Positions 7,407-16,480 are shown, counted from the first letter of the stretch. The stretch: 37,970 nucleotides of DNA from Anaerovorax odorimutans DSM 5092 (GCF_000426305.1 NZ_AUFC01000026.1:1-37970), one strand, 5' to 3'. Translations and numbers: made by a program. Notes: generated by a model from the letters alone, not told the origin.

Positions 7407-9698
7407 ATGATAAACAGTATTGACAGTTATTCATCGATCAGTACTCGAAAGGGAGTTAGCGGTGTTGTCAGCGGACTTGATACAGATGAAATTGTAAAGG
7501 GGATGACCAGTGGAACTCGCAGTAAGATTGCAAGTCTTCTTCAAAGCAAAGAAATCTTAACTTGGAAAAGAGATTCATATCGTTCTATAAGCAGCAAATT
7601 GATTGCTTTTTCTGAGAAATATATGTCATTCTCTTCAACAAGTAATATTTTAAGCAATAGCTTTTTTCAAAATTCTACAATATCAGCCATAGGAGAAAAC
7701 AGTTCATGTGTATCGGTTACGGGAGATCCAAAAAGTGTACAAGGATTATCTATTGAAAGTATTGATCAGTTGGCAACTTATGAAAACTTTATATCAAATA
7801 AGAATGCATCAAGTCATGCACTGCTGACAAATGATATTGATCTTTCAGCAGCAGGCAGAACAGTTAATAATTTGGCGGGTGAAACGATTAATTTAAGCTA
7901 TGAGGGTAAAATTTATAATGTTACTATAGATAAAGACTTTACAGGAACAACTGCCTCAGAAATTTCAGATGCATTTAATGCTGCTCTAAGTAAGATTGAG
8001 CTTTCAGACGGAAGTACACTTGATTCAAAGATTGAGATGAAAGACGGTGGAGATGGCAGCACTATTGAAATTATATCTAAGGATGGTAATGAGGTTTCTG
8101 TATCGGCAGGAAGTAAATCTGCATTAACAGCTTTAGGTATCAGCACAGGTGCAAGTTCAACTTCATCTTCAGATCCAATAACAGGAACTCTTGGAGATAT
8201 TACAAGTCAAATCGTATTCAATGATTTAATTAAAGGAAAAAGCATGATCTTTGATTACAACGGAATACAAAAGACAATTACATTCAGTGATACTAAAACT
8301 TATAGTAATATTGGTGAATTGAAGGCAGAGTTACAATCTCAGCTTGATACTGCCTTTGGAGCAGGTAAAATTACTGTAGCCGGGAGTGGTGAAGATGGAG
8401 AAGTTGGAAGCTTAAGTTTTACAACTACCAATGATTCTTCTATATTAACTTTTGTAAATGCAGATAAGGAGTTGGCAGGTCTCAAAGGTATCTTTAACAC
8501 AGAGACTTATACATCCAATCGTTTAAACTTATATAAACCTATTTCAGATATGGCAACAGAGTTGGGATTAACTCCAAATGGGGATGGGAATTATGTTATG
8601 AATGTGAATGGTAAAGAATTTACATTTGATGGAAGCAAAAGCATAAAAAATGTAATAGATACAATTAACTCTTCTAATGCGGGGGTTAGTATAAAGTATT
8701 TGTCTGTAACTGATAAATTTAGTGTTTCTGCTACAGACTCTGGTTCTTTAGGCAATGTTAATATCAGTGATACAAGCGGAAATTTAGCAAGTATTCTAAT
8801 AGGTACAGCAGGAACGGACTATAACATAAATGAAGGAAAAGATGCTGTGATGAAAATTAGTTATGACGGTGGAGTAACAGAGAGCGAACTGATAAGAAAT
8901 AGTAATACTTTTTCTATTGATGGTGCAAACATTACATTAAATTCTACCTTTTCTGAAGGAGATGCCGTTACATTCACATCAAAACAAAATGCAGATGATA
9001 TGGTGAAAGTTATCAAAGATATGGTTAATGATTATAATGAGATCATAGAACTAGTAAATACTGAAGTTTCTACCAAAAGAAATCGAGATTATAAACCTCT
9101 CACAAATGAGCAGGAAGAAGGAATGACAGACAGTCAAATTGAGGAATGGAATAAGAAAGCTAAGGCAGGAATGTTGTTTGCCGATTCTGATCTACGTACA
9201 CTTACAAGTGAACTACGTTTTGCTTTTTCTTTTGCAGTACCTAATTCGGGGTCAATAAGCGATATAGGTCTTTCTACATCAAGCAATTATCAGGATAATG
9301 GGAAGATTCTTGTTGATGAGGAAAAGTTAAAAAAAGCATTAGAAGAAAGACCTGATGAAGTAAAGAATATGTTTACTATGCCAAAGAGCACAGAGTCAAC
9401 AGCTACACAATATGATGCAGGTATTATGACAAGAGTGAAAGGGATTTTTGACAAATATTCTGCCAAAATGGGAGAAAAAGGTATCTTTATAAAAAAAGCA
9501 GGCTTGGAAAATTCATATCTTACTTTAGATTCTGATATATATAAAAGCATGAAAGAAATTGATGAACAAGTTGAAAGATTAAGTACAAGTCTAAAAGCAG
9601 AAGAAGATCGTTACTATACTCAATTTACTGCTTTGGAAAAATATATATCTCAGATGAATACACAAAGTAGTTGGCTAACTGATCAATTTAGCAGCTAG
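7407..9698 (+). CDS. fliD: Flagellar filament cap protein FliD (HAP2)
   Basis: FliD caps the growing filament and promotes flagellin folding. From the ATG at 7407 the protein has 763 residues; AGGGGGAAA ends 6 bases upstream, so an in-frame TTG at 7377 is rejected. FliD_N is recognisable (VSGLDTDEIVKGMTSG, then KIASLLQSKEILTWKRDSYR, about residues 20-65). The C-terminal FliD_C region (about 480-755) has NDYNEIIELVNTEVSTKRN, a SDIGLSTSSNYQDNGKI-like motif and a terminal coiled coil (SLKAEEDRYYTQFTALEKYI). The protein is long for the family (450-700), the extra being Ser/Thr/Gly-rich middle domains that would lie on the exposed face. fliS follows 19 bases later. Confidence 0.95.
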   Translation: MINSIDSYSSISTRKGVSGVVSGLDTDEIVKGMTSGTRSKIASLLQSKEILTWKRDSYRSISSKLIAFSEKYMSFSSTSNILSNSFFQNSTISAIGENSSCVSVTGDPKSVQGLSIESIDQLATYENFISNKNASSHALLTNDIDLSAAGRTVNNLAGETINLSYEGKIYNVTIDKDFTGTTASEISDAFNAALSKIELSDGSTLDSKIEMKDGGDGSTIEIISKDGNEVSVSAGSKSALTALGISTGASSTSSSDPITGTLGDITSQIVFNDLIKGKSMIFDYNGIQKTITFSDTKTYSNIGELKAELQSQLDTAFGAGKITVAGSGEDGEVGSLSFTTTNDSSILTFVNADKELAGLKGIFNTETYTSNRLNLYKPISDMATELGLTPNGDGNYVMNVNGKEFTFDGSKSIKNVIDTINSSNAGVSIKYLSVTDKFSVSATDSGSLGNVNISDTSGNLASILIGTAGTDYNINEGKDAVMKISYDGGVTESELIRNSNTFSIDGANITLNSTFSEGDAVTFTSKQNADDMVKVIKDMVNDYNEIIELVNTEVSTKRNRDYKPLTNEQEEGMTDSQIEEWNKKAKAGMLFADSDLRTLTSELRFAFSFAVPNSGSISDIGLSTSSNYQDNGKILVDEEKLKKALEERPDEVKNMFTMPKSTESTATQYDAGIMTRVKGIFDKYSAKMGEKGIFIKKAGLENSYLTLDSDIYKSMKEIDEQVERLSTSLKAEEDRYYTQFTALEKYISQMNTQSSWLTDQFSS

Positions 9699-9717
9699 AA
9701 AGGATTAGGTATATATA

Positions 9718-10119
9718 ATGAGCTATGGAAATGCTTATCAGAATTATAAAGAACAATCTGTAAATACTATGACAAAAGGGGAAATGCTGAACTTACTTTA
9801 TGAAGAGATGATAAAGCGTTTAAAAAGGGCAAAAATCGGTGCAGAAAAAGAAGACTATGCTTTATTTGATAGTGAGATTAAAAGAACTAAAGAAATAGTT
9901 ACATATTTGGTAAACAGCCTAAATCGAAAATATTCAGTTAGCAAAGATCTTCTAAGGTTATATGATTTTATAAATTATGAATTGGCACGTATAAGTGCAA
10001 GCAGAAATATAAATATAATAGATGAAGTTTTGCCTTTTATAGTGGAATTACGAGATACGTTTAAAGAAGCAGATCGTATTGCAAAAAAAACAGGTGGTAT
10101 GACAGCTTTGGGAGGTTGA
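9718..10119 (+). CDS. fliS: Flagellin export chaperone FliS
   Basis: FliS binds the C-terminus of flagellin in the cytoplasm and prevents premature polymerisation. This 133-residue protein has the family form: an N-terminal MSYGNAYQNYKEQSVNTMTK (the AYxxxxVxTxSPxxLxxxLY signature, here with TKGEMLNLLYEEMIKRL) and a four-helix bundle ending in ELRDTFKEADR. The length is typical (about 130). It sits in the common fliD-fliS order. The downstream small gene begins one base after its stop codon and its RBS lies inside the fliS 3' end. Confidence 0.94.
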   Translation: MSYGNAYQNYKEQSVNTMTKGEMLNLLYEEMIKRLKRAKIGAEKEDYALFDSEIKRTKEIVTYLVNSLNRKYSVSKDLLRLYDFINYELARISASRNINIIDEVLPFIVELRDTFKEADRIAKKTGGMTALGG

Positions 10120-10120
10120 T

Positions 10121-10516
10121 ATGAAAATGGACAATAGTAATACCGCTTTAAATAAGATCCTATCCAATTTGCAAGTGAAATATAATCATTACAATAATCT
10201 TTTCAACTTAACAAAACAGTTAGAAGAAGTATTTAAGATGAATGATGAGGTTTCAATAGCTGCTACTCTAAATATGAGACAAAAGGTTATGTTAATTGTA
10301 GATAAGCTTGATGCAGAAAATAGATTGATTGTTAGTAAATTACCTAAAGCGATAAAAGAGAGAATGACTGAAGTTCTATTCCCGAAAGGTGATCCTGTAA
10401 GGCTGGAAAATGCTTTAGAAACCAATATCTTTGATACCAATAAGAGAAATCTTACTCTTTTAAAAAAAATTATCGATTTAGATGATAAAGTTAACAAAAT
10501 TATAAATAAGCGATAG
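10121..10516 (+). CDS. Small helical protein, FliT/FlgN-like export chaperone candidate
   Basis: A 131-residue, almost fully helical, charged protein without cysteines or membrane spans. I do not see a decisive family motif. Its size, helical heptads (LTKQLEEVFKMNDEVSIAATLNMRQKV) and position directly after fliS fit the place normally held by FliT or an FlgN-like chaperone. GGAGG (10111-10115) lies inside the end of fliS and serves the ATG at 10121; the ATG at 10127 is an alternative. Start and stop are tightly packed between fliS and cheW, which supports co-translation. The functional call rests mainly on context. Confidence 0.7.
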   Translation: MKMDNSNTALNKILSNLQVKYNHYNNLFNLTKQLEEVFKMNDEVSIAATLNMRQKVMLIVDKLDAENRLIVSKLPKAIKERMTEVLFPKGDPVRLENALETNIFDTNKRNLTLLKKIIDLDDKVNKIINKR

Positions 10517-10530
10517 GCGGAGGTATGAAT

Positions 10531-11016
10531 ATGGCATTGGAAATGAAAAAAGAAGCAGTAGAAAATGACATAAATGAAATAGAAATAATGGAATTTACCA
10601 TAGATGGGGATTTGTTTGGAATTCGCGTTGAGCAAGTACGTGAAATTATGATGCCAAGTTCAGTTAGAGAAATTCCATTATCACATCCGGCGGTAGAAGG
10701 AGTTTTTAAACCTCGAGATACAGTAATAACGGTAATTAATTTACCGAGATATTTAAATTTGGAAGAGGAAAACAATTCAGAACGTAATTTGTTTATAGTA
10801 ACAGATTTTAAAGGAAGACTCTCTGCTTTTAGAGTGCATACTGTAGTAGGAATCGATCGAATTACAGAAGAGGCACTTCAAAAACCGGATAAAACCATAT
10901 ATGGCGGAGGAGAAGGTGTTGTAGTAGGATTGGCACAATGTGAAAATAGATTACTAACTATTTTAGATTTTGAAAAAATTGTGGCAGAAATTTCGGTAGA
11001 TACAGATACGCTATAA
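10531..11016 (+). CDS. cheW: CheW, chemotaxis coupling protein
   Basis: CheW links chemoreceptors to the CheA kinase in the polar array. The protein has 161 residues from the ATG at 10531, 7 bases after GGAGG; the ATG at 10525 would be only one base away from it. The CheW fold is visible: EIMEFTIDGDLFGIRVEQVREIM, VREIPLSHPAVEGVFKPRDTVITVINL, and a C-terminal LLTILDFEKIV. There is no receiver domain, so it is not CheV, although it is more acidic at its N-terminus than a minimal CheW. No cheA is in the window, so the kinase must be encoded elsewhere. Confidence 0.92.
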   Translation: MALEMKKEAVENDINEIEIMEFTIDGDLFGIRVEQVREIMMPSSVREIPLSHPAVEGVFKPRDTVITVINLPRYLNLEEENNSERNLFIVTDFKGRLSAFRVHTVVGIDRITEEALQKPDKTIYGGGEGVVVGLAQCENRLLTILDFEKIVAEISVDTDTL

Positions 11017-11151
11017 ATGCCTATGAGAGAATGATTAAGAAACACAAACTTTTGTAATTCTGCATACGATACAACAGAAACAATATAAATATTCATACTT
11101 TAAGCTATAAGCTTTTAGTTGAATATATAATGTTTTTGAGGTGAAAATATT
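11017..11151 (+). other. cheW-mcp intergenic spacer
   Basis: 135 bases without a gene. A short palindrome AAGCT-ATA-AGCTT lies near 11102-11114. A GAGGTG Shine-Dalgarno (11138-11143) serves the GTG start of the receptor. I see no convincing promoter or terminator, so read-through from cheW is possible. Confidence 0.5.
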
Positions 11152-12924
11152 GTGTGGAAAGATATGAAAGTAAAAAGGAAACTATTAGTTGGATTTGGCA
11201 TAATACAAATACTGCTTATTATTTCTATGCTTATATCCATTGGAAATATTTATAAAGTTTCAAATGACGTAAATAAATACAGTGAGACGATTTTACCAAA
11301 CAGTGAAATTATAAACATGATACAAAAAAATATGTTATCAGTGCAAAATTATTTGTATCAAGCTGTTATTTCAGAAGATTTGGATGAAATTGAAAAGTTA
11401 TGTGATTCTTCTAAGGCTGATGCTGAAACTATCTACAGCAAATTAGATGAATTGAAAAATAATAACGGAATCACAGAGGAAAGTTATAATAAATTACTTC
11501 AAGCTTTTTCAGATGTTAAAGAATTAAGAATTCAAATTGTAGATGCAGTATTAAAAAATGATAATGATACGGCTATGCAAATCCTTAAGAACGAATTTAA
11601 AATAAATTTTGAAACAGCTGATAAGGCAATGGAAAAATGCTATAATGATAAATCTGAGATTGAGAACACTTTAGTAGAGGCTTCAGAGTTGGCAAAAAAT
11701 CAAGCTATAATAACTCTAGCAGTAATACTAAGTATATCAATTATAATTTCATTTATAGCTACCGTAAAAATTACAAAAAGTATAAATAATCCTTTAGAAA
11801 AGATTGAAATGGCAGCAGAATCAATGGCTAAAGGAAATTTAAAAATTGATATAGAATATTATTCAAAAGACGAAGTTGGTAAATTAGCTGAAAAATACAG
11901 GCAAATGAGCAAAACTCTCTCTGCTTATATTAAAGATATTGATAGAGTTATGGAAGAAATGGAAAAGGGTAATTTTGCAATAGAGTTGCCGAATAACTTT
12001 ATTGGAGATTTTGTAAAAATTCAAAAATCTTTTGCTGATTTTATATTGAATATATCCGTAGCTTTAAGAGATATTAAAGTCTCGGCAGAGATGGTTGACA
12101 GTGCAGCAGGTCAGGTGGCAATCGGATCCCAAGCACTGGCGCAGGGAGCTACTGAGCAAGCAAGTTCAATTGAAGAACTTTCTGCATCTATTGCTGAAGT
12201 TTCAGCTCATATAAATTTAAATGCTGAAAATACTAATACAGCAAAAGAAAAATCTAATGAAACAGTAGATTCTGTGGAAAATAGCAATAATAAAATGCAA
12301 AAACTAATTGAAGCTATGAATGAAATTAGCTTATCTTCATCACAGATAGGAAAAATTATAAAAACCATAGATGATATTGCCTTTCAAATAAATATTCTGG
12401 CATTAAATTCCGCTGTAGAAGCTGCAAGAGCAGGGACTGCAGGCAAGGGTTTTGCTGTTGTTGCAGATGAAATTAGAAATTTAGCCAGTAAAAGTACTGA
12501 GGCGGCCAAGAATACAACTGAATTGATAGGTAATTCTATAAAATCAGTAGAGAAAGGCAGAAAGCTATCTGAAGAAACAGCGGAATCTTTATTAAGAATA
12601 GTTAAGGACATTAAAGAAGTAACTAATTTGGTTGAAGAGGTTAATCTTGCCACAAATGAACAGGCAGGGGCTATTTCTCAAATTAATTTAGGGATTGAGC
12701 AAATCTCAACAGTTGTGCAGAATAATTCTGCAACTAGTGAGGAGAGTGCAGCTGCGGCAGAAGAATTATCAGAGCAATCTCAGAAATTGAATCAGTTAGT
12801 GAACAAATTTAAAATTAAAAATATAGATTTAGAGAATACTATGGGTGACTATAATAAGTTAAAATATACAAATAAAGATGCCCATATAACAGATAAAGAA
12901 TTTAATGATAATAGTAAGTATTAA
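11152..12924 (+). CDS. Methyl-accepting chemotaxis receptor (MCP)
   Basis: A 590-residue transmembrane chemoreceptor. TM1 lies at about residues 9-31. A helical extracytoplasmic sensor domain (about 32-182, 4HB_MCP-like) is followed by TM2 (about 184-206) and HAMP (about 207-262, with [18 protein letters not shown]). The cytoplasmic signalling hairpin has the highly conserved tip [20 protein letters not shown] followed by [20 protein letters not shown]. CheR/CheB-type methylation sites and CheD substrates are expected in the flanking helices (for example [16 protein letters not shown]). GTG at 11152 is the start: an RBS lies 8 bases upstream and the sequence begins [14 protein letters not shown]. 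There is no C-terminal pentapeptide tether. The ligand cannot be inferred. An insertion sequence now lies 13 bp past its stop codon. Confidence 0.93.
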   Translation: MWKDMKVKRKLLVGFGIIQILLIISMLISIGNIYKVSNDVNKYSETILPNSEIINMIQKNMLSVQNYLYQAVISEDLDEIEKLCDSSKADAETIYSKLDELKNNNGITEESYNKLLQAFSDVKELRIQIVDAVLKNDNDTAMQILKNEFKINFETADKAMEKCYNDKSEIENTLVEASELAKNQAIITLAVILSISIIISFIATVKITKSINNPLEKIEMAAESMAKGNLKIDIEYYSKDEVGKLAEKYRQMSKTLSAYIKDIDRVMEEMEKGNFAIELPNNFIGDFVKIQKSFADFILNISVALRDIKVSAEMVDSAAGQVAIGSQALAQGATEQASSIEELSASIAEVSAHINLNAENTNTAKEKSNETVDSVENSNNKMQKLIEAMNEISLSSSQIGKIIKTIDDIAFQINILALNSAVEAARAGTAGKGFAVVADEIRNLASKSTEAAKNTTELIGNSIKSVEKGRKLSEETAESLLRIVKDIKEVTNLVEEVNLATNEQAGAISQINLGIEQISTVVQNNSATSEESAAAAEELSEQSQKLNQLVNKFKIKNIDLENTMGDYNKLKYTNKDAHITDKEFNDNSKY

Positions 12925-12929
12925 TATTA

Positions 12930-12937
12930 TTTTAAAA
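12930..12937. repeat. Target-site duplication, left copy
   Basis: TTTTAAAA, identical to the 8 bases at 14376-14383. The size fits the 8-bp duplications made by ISL3-family elements. Confidence 0.9.
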
Positions 12938-12960
12938 GGTTGTTTGTCAACTGTGGGGGT
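12938..12960 (+). repeat. IS left terminal inverted repeat
   Basis: Begins GGTT and ends with GTGGGGGT. It matches the opposite end at the outer tetranucleotide and the GTGGGGGT block, and part of the spacer. It abuts the left target duplication. Confidence 0.85.
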
Positions 12961-12986
12961 TAGATAGAAATATCTAGCCCTCTATT
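12957..12986 (+). terminator. GAAA-capped stem-loop inside the IS left end
   Basis: GGGTTAGATA (12957-12966) pairs over 10 bp (one T-G wobble) with TATCTAGCCC (12971-12980), closed by a GAAA tetraloop and followed by TCTATTTA. It could terminate mcp transcripts entering the element or transposase transcripts leaving it. Confidence 0.55.
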
Positions 12987-13001
12987 TATGATTAATAAGT
13001 A

Positions 13002-14270
13002 TTAATAAAATACCAGAAGTATTCTTTTTCTAAAATTGATGAAAGACCTATAACCAAATGAAACACGTTTAATAACTTTGATTTTATTGTTGCAGCCTTC
13101 AATAAAGCCATTACTTAAGGTTCTGCCTTCATATTTAATAAAGGATGAGCAAATAGGTTTATACCATTTTTTTATCGTTTTGATGACAGAATCAAATTCT
13201 GAGATATTATACTTTATGGCTAATTCCAGCCACTTATCTAATAGTTGTATTTGCTTTTCAGAATTATCAAGATTAATAATATAAAGGAAATCTTGATATA
13301 ATGAATGAGCATTTGCCAATTCACTATTGAGTGATAAAATATAGTTTAAAACTTCATAGTCGGTAACAGGTCTTTTTAATAGGTGAGAAAAATATCTTCG
13401 CTTATCATTAATATCATCAAAATTCTTGTTAAGCAAGCGCCAATTTCTTTTTATTTGATATGCTGTTTTATTATCTAAAGAGTTAGAAATTCGCTTCCTG
13501 ACAGAATTAAGAGCTACATTTACAACTCTTTGATAGTGAAATTTATCAGCGACTAATGTAGCGTTAGGAAATAACTTTAAAATTATTTGTCTATATGGCT
13601 CCCACAAATCTGAAATGATATATTTAACTCTATTTCTTACCTTTCTATTAAATCTAGAAAAATACTTATATACAGAAGAAAATTTTCTATCTGAAAGAAT
13701 TTCAAGTATAGATTTATTAATTGGATCAACAACTAAAAAAGCATATTTACCTTCTGATGTATTTGCTTTAAATTCATCGAAAGAAAGAACAGAAGGTAAG
13801 GTGTTGGGTAGATTAATATTATCAACTTTCTGTAGACTACGGTAAACAGTGGACGTTGAAACATTATGATTGTTAGCAATATCTGTTAAAGAATCAATTT
13901 TTTTAAGAGAGAATGTAATACTTTGATATACCTTATTAGAAATAAAACAATGTTTCTTAACGCATTTTAAATCTTCGGTAATAGTTTTATTACAATCTTC
14001 ACATTCAAAACGTTTCTTTTTAATTGAGACGATAAGAGGCTGAGGACCGCATGAATTATATTTAAGGTCAACAGTACGGTAATCGTGAAGCTTATATATG
14101 ATCTGTCCACAGAAAGGGCAGACATAAAACTTTGTGGAAGAGATAAAATGAATCCTCTTAGCGGTAACTCCATTTTTAAGAACAACATAATCATTACGAA
14201 GAAAATTATTCTCTACAATATTTTCTTCTTCTAAATCTAGTAAAAATTTGATATTATTATTTATAGACAT
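13002..14270 (-). CDS. ISL3-family transposase
   Basis: A 422-residue transposase, the expected size for ISL3 enzymes. The N-terminal zinc-binding region has CPFCGQ (about residue 51) and a second pair CEDCNK (about 93). A helix-turn-helix follows (SLTDIANNHNVSTSTVYRSL, about 127-146), then the DDE catalytic domain: SFDEFKA (first Asp), ISDLWEPYR (second Asp) and NGFIEGCNNKIKVIKR (Glu). The start at 14270 is preceded by AAAGGAGT. No frameshift or internal stop is present, so the enzyme should be functional. Its strand is opposite to the surrounding genes. It most likely inserts and excises its own element only. Confidence 0.94.
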   Translation of the reverse strand: MSINNNIKFLLDLEEENIVENNFLRNDYVVLKNGVTAKRIHFISSTKFYVCPFCGQIIYKLHDYRTVDLKYNSCGPQPLIVSIKKKRFECEDCNKTITEDLKCVKKHCFISNKVYQSITFSLKKIDSLTDIANNHNVSTSTVYRSLQKVDNINLPNTLPSVLSFDEFKANTSEGKYAFLVVDPINKSILEILSDRKFSSVYKYFSRFNRKVRNRVKYIISDLWEPYRQIILKLFPNATLVADKFHYQRVVNVALNSVRKRISNSLDNKTAYQIKRNWRLLNKNFDDINDKRRYFSHLLKRPVTDYEVLNYILSLNSELANAHSLYQDFLYIINLDNSEKQIQLLDKWLELAIKYNISEFDSVIKTIKKWYKPICSSFIKYEGRTLSNGFIEGCNNKIKVIKRVSFGYRSFINFRKRILLVFY

Positions 14271-14352
14271 AACATAACTCCTTTCGTGATTTGGTTTAGT
14301 TCACTTTAATCATAAAACAGAGTTTATGTTATGTCTTTCTTTTTTTCTATTT

Positions 14353-14375
14353 ACCCCCACAAAAATTATAGAACC
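14353..14375 (-). repeat. IS right terminal inverted repeat
   Basis: On the minus strand it begins GGTT and reaches GTGGGGGT at the same spacing as the left end. It abuts the right target duplication. Confidence 0.85.
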
Positions 14376-14383
14376 TTTTAAAA
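14376..14383. repeat. Target-site duplication, right copy
   Basis: TTTTAAAA, identical to 12930-12937. Its AAAA also forms the foot of the terminator stem that follows. Confidence 0.9.
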
Positions 14384-14410
14384 TAGAGTACCTTTTAGGT
14401 ACTCTATTTT
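14380..14410 (+). terminator. Original mcp terminator, displaced by the IS
   Basis: AAAATAGAGTACC (14380-14392) pairs perfectly over 13 bp with GGTACTCTATTTT (14398-14410) around TTTTA. Removing the IS and one target copy would put this hairpin directly behind the mcp stop codon, so it was probably the mcp terminator before insertion. The A and T tracts on both sides make it bidirectional; it may now stop transposase-directed or upstream read-through. Confidence 0.85.
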
Positions 14411-14437
14411 GATATAATTAATAAAGGGGTTTATAAA

Positions 14438-15094
14438 TTGAGTATAGAAGAATTTCGTATAAATAGAAAAAGAAGGCGTATTCGTAATTTAATAGTTTTC
14501 TTAATTATTGTTAGTTCTCTTACTATAGGGATTGTTATTGCTGTTAAGGAAGCTGCACCTTCAAAGGAAAGACTGCCGGTTAGCAATATCGACGGAATAC
14601 CAGTAGTAACAGATTTACTTCCAAAGGGAATAGAAGGAAGACCGGGAGTTACAAGAAAAATAAAATATATTGTTATTCATGAAACAGGCAATACAGAAAC
14701 AAACGCAGATGCCGTAGCTCATGATATATATCTTCATAGAGTAGCAGAGGAAAAACCATTAGCTTGGCATTATACTGTGGATGATCATGAAATCTATCAA
14801 CATCTGCCTGACAATGAGATTGGATATCATGCTGGAGATCAGCTGAAAAAAGATGGAGGTAATGTTAATGGTATAGGTATTGAAATGTGTGTAAATTCGG
14901 AAAATGATTATGAGCAAACATTGAAAAATACAGCTTTACTTGTACACTACTTACTGGATGTATATGATCTTGATATTAGTGCTGTAAAAAAACATCAAGA
15001 TTTTTCGGGTAAGATATGTCCTGAAAGATTAATAAAAGAAGATAGATGGGATGAATTCTTAGAAATGATTTCTTCTGCTGAAGAATATAATTAA
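14438..15094 (+). CDS. Membrane-anchored N-acetylmuramoyl-L-alanine amidase (Amidase_2)
   Basis: The 218-residue protein cleaves the bond between N-acetylmuramate and L-alanine of peptidoglycan. A basic N-terminus and one membrane span (about residues 17-36) anchor a catalytic domain outside the membrane. The zinc ligands fit Amidase_2: His81 (IVIHETG), His186 (KKHQDFSG) and Cys194 (KICPER), with the WHYTVDD and GIGIEMCVN strands between them. TTG at 14438 is the start, 8 bases after AAAGGGG; no closer ATG is in frame. It is followed by radA after 12 bases, so the two are probably co-transcribed. It may act in cell separation or turnover; sporulation-specific use cannot be excluded. Confidence 0.9.
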   Translation: MSIEEFRINRKRRRIRNLIVFLIIVSSLTIGIVIAVKEAAPSKERLPVSNIDGIPVVTDLLPKGIEGRPGVTRKIKYIVIHETGNTETNADAVAHDIYLHRVAEEKPLAWHYTVDDHEIYQHLPDNEIGYHAGDQLKKDGGNVNGIGIEMCVNSENDYEQTLKNTALLVHYLLDVYDLDISAVKKHQDFSGKICPERLIKEDRWDEFLEMISSAEEYN

Positions 15095-15106
15095 GGAGAC
15101 TATTTA

Positions 15107-16480
15107 ATGGCAAAAAAAACAAAAAACGTATTCGTATGTCAAGAATGTGGATATGAGAGTCCTAAGTGGATGGGACAATGTATATGTGGACAATGGAATA
15201 CAATGATTGAAGAAAAGGTTGTGGATATTAAAGATAACGATAATAGACGCAGAACAGATGCTTTAGAAAAAGTAAAAGCTATAAAGCTATCAGAAGTAAA
15301 GTCTGGCGACTATACACGCATAGATACAGGTATTAGAGAATTAAACAGAGTTTTGGGTGGAGGTCTAGTAAAAGGTTCATTGACGCTAATATCAGGAGAG
15401 CCGGGAATAGGAAAATCTACGATTATTATACAGGCAGCAGCTAAAATTGCTCAAACATACGGAAAAGTGCTTTATGTTTCCGGTGAAGAATCCGAGGAAC
15501 AAATTAAGATGAGGGCAGACAGAGTTTGTAATGGAATGACGGACAACCTTTTCCTTTTGGCAGAAACTAATATGGAGATAATCATTAATGTCTTAGATGA
15601 AATAAAACCCGTATTTCTGATAATAGATTCTATTCAAACAATGTACACAGAAATGCTGGAATCAGCGCCGGGAAGTGTATCTCAAGTAAGAGCTTGCGGA
15701 AATGAGCTTATGAAAGTAGGTAAAGTAAAAAATATATCTGTATTTATTGTAGCACATGTAACAAAAAACGGAGAGCTTGCAGGTCCTAAAATAATTGAAC
15801 ATTTAGTAGACTGTGTTTTAAATTTTACAGGAGAGAGAAATCAAGAACTTAGAATATTAAGATCATATAAAAACAGATTTGGAACTACAAGTGAAATAGG
15901 GGCCTTTGAAATGGTTGAAGAAGGTCTTCTTGAAATAGAGAATCTATCAAAGAGTTTTCTTGAGGGTATGGAGAGCTGTGCAGAAGGCTCTATGGCTACG
16001 GCAGTTTATGAAGGAACCAGACCTTTACTTTTGGAAGTACAAGCATTGACAGCTCCTACCAATGTAGGATTTGCAAGGAGATCTGCAATTGGTGTTGAAT
16101 TGCCGAGACTAAATATGATACTTGCGGTACTTGAAAGAAAAGTAGGAATATCTCTTGTAAACCAAGATGTCTATATAAATATCGTAGGTGGTTTAAAACC
16201 TGAAGGGACATCTATTGATTTAGCCGTTGCTTTAGCAATTTATTCTACATATAAGGGAATTCAAAATTCGAATAAAACATTATCTCTTGGAGAAATTGGA
16301 TTAACAGGAGATTTACGCTCGATACAAAATGCAGATAAAATTGTACGAGAAGCAGTACGAATGGGTTTTACTAAAATAATTTTACCAAAAAAAAATGCAG
16401 ATAAGTTCATGGAAAAGCAAAAAGATATTCAGATAATAGGGGCAAAAAATATAAAAGAAGCAATTAAAGCCAATGAATAA
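15107..16480 (+). CDS. radA: RadA/Sms DNA repair and recombination ATPase
   Basis: RadA is a hexameric helicase-like ATPase that extends recombination intermediates. The N-terminal zinc motif, then Walker A GEPGIGKST, the KNRFG motif (SYKNRFGTTSEIGAFEM) and the C-terminal Lon-like domain (GGLKPEGTSIDLAVALAIY) are all present, and 457 residues is typical. Unusually, the zinc motif reads CQECG then QCICGQW: the second pair is CxC, one residue shorter than the normal CxxC. TAAGGAGA precedes the ATG. The gene follows the amidase by 12 bases; disA and clpC, frequent neighbours in Firmicutes, are absent here. Confidence 0.95.
   Translation: MAKKTKNVFVCQECGYESPKWMGQCICGQWNTMIEEKVVDIKDNDNRRRTDALEKVKAIKLSEVKSGDYTRIDTGIRELNRVLGGGLVKGSLTLISGEPGIGKSTIIIQAAAKIAQTYGKVLYVSGEESEEQIKMRADRVCNGMTDNLFLLAETNMEIIINVLDEIKPVFLIIDSIQTMYTEMLESAPGSVSQVRACGNELMKVGKVKNISVFIVAHVTKNGELAGPKIIEHLVDCVLNFTGERNQELRILRSYKNRFGTTSEIGAFEMVEEGLLEIENLSKSFLEGMESCAEGSMATAVYEGTRPLLLEVQALTAPTNVGFARRSAIGVELPRLNMILAVLERKVGISLVNQDVYINIVGGLKPEGTSIDLAVALAIYSTYKGIQNSNKTLSLGEIGLTGDLRSIQNADKIVREAVRMGFTKIILPKKNADKFMEKQKDIQIIGAKNIKEAIKANE

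Larger units (their letters stand above)
12938..14375 (-). mobile_element. Complete ISL3-family insertion sequence (1438 bp)
   Basis: The element carries one transposase gene (13002-14270, minus strand) between imperfect terminal inverted repeats. The left end starts GGTTGTTTGTCAACTGTGGG at 12938. The right end, read on the minus strand, starts GGTTCTATAATTTTTGTGGG at 14375. The two agree at GGTT and over the GTGGGGGT block, with a conserved 11-nt spacing between them. Perfect 8-bp duplications TTTTAAAA flank it. Intact ends, intact transposase and perfect duplications suggest a recent, possibly still active insertion. It landed at the foot of the mcp terminator. Confidence 0.93.

Noticed and set aside
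10189-10635. 148-codon minus-strand open frame opposite the FliT-like gene and cheW
   Set aside because: Covers two packed plus-strand genes with good RBSs; the translation looks like random Phe/Leu/Ser-rich sequence.
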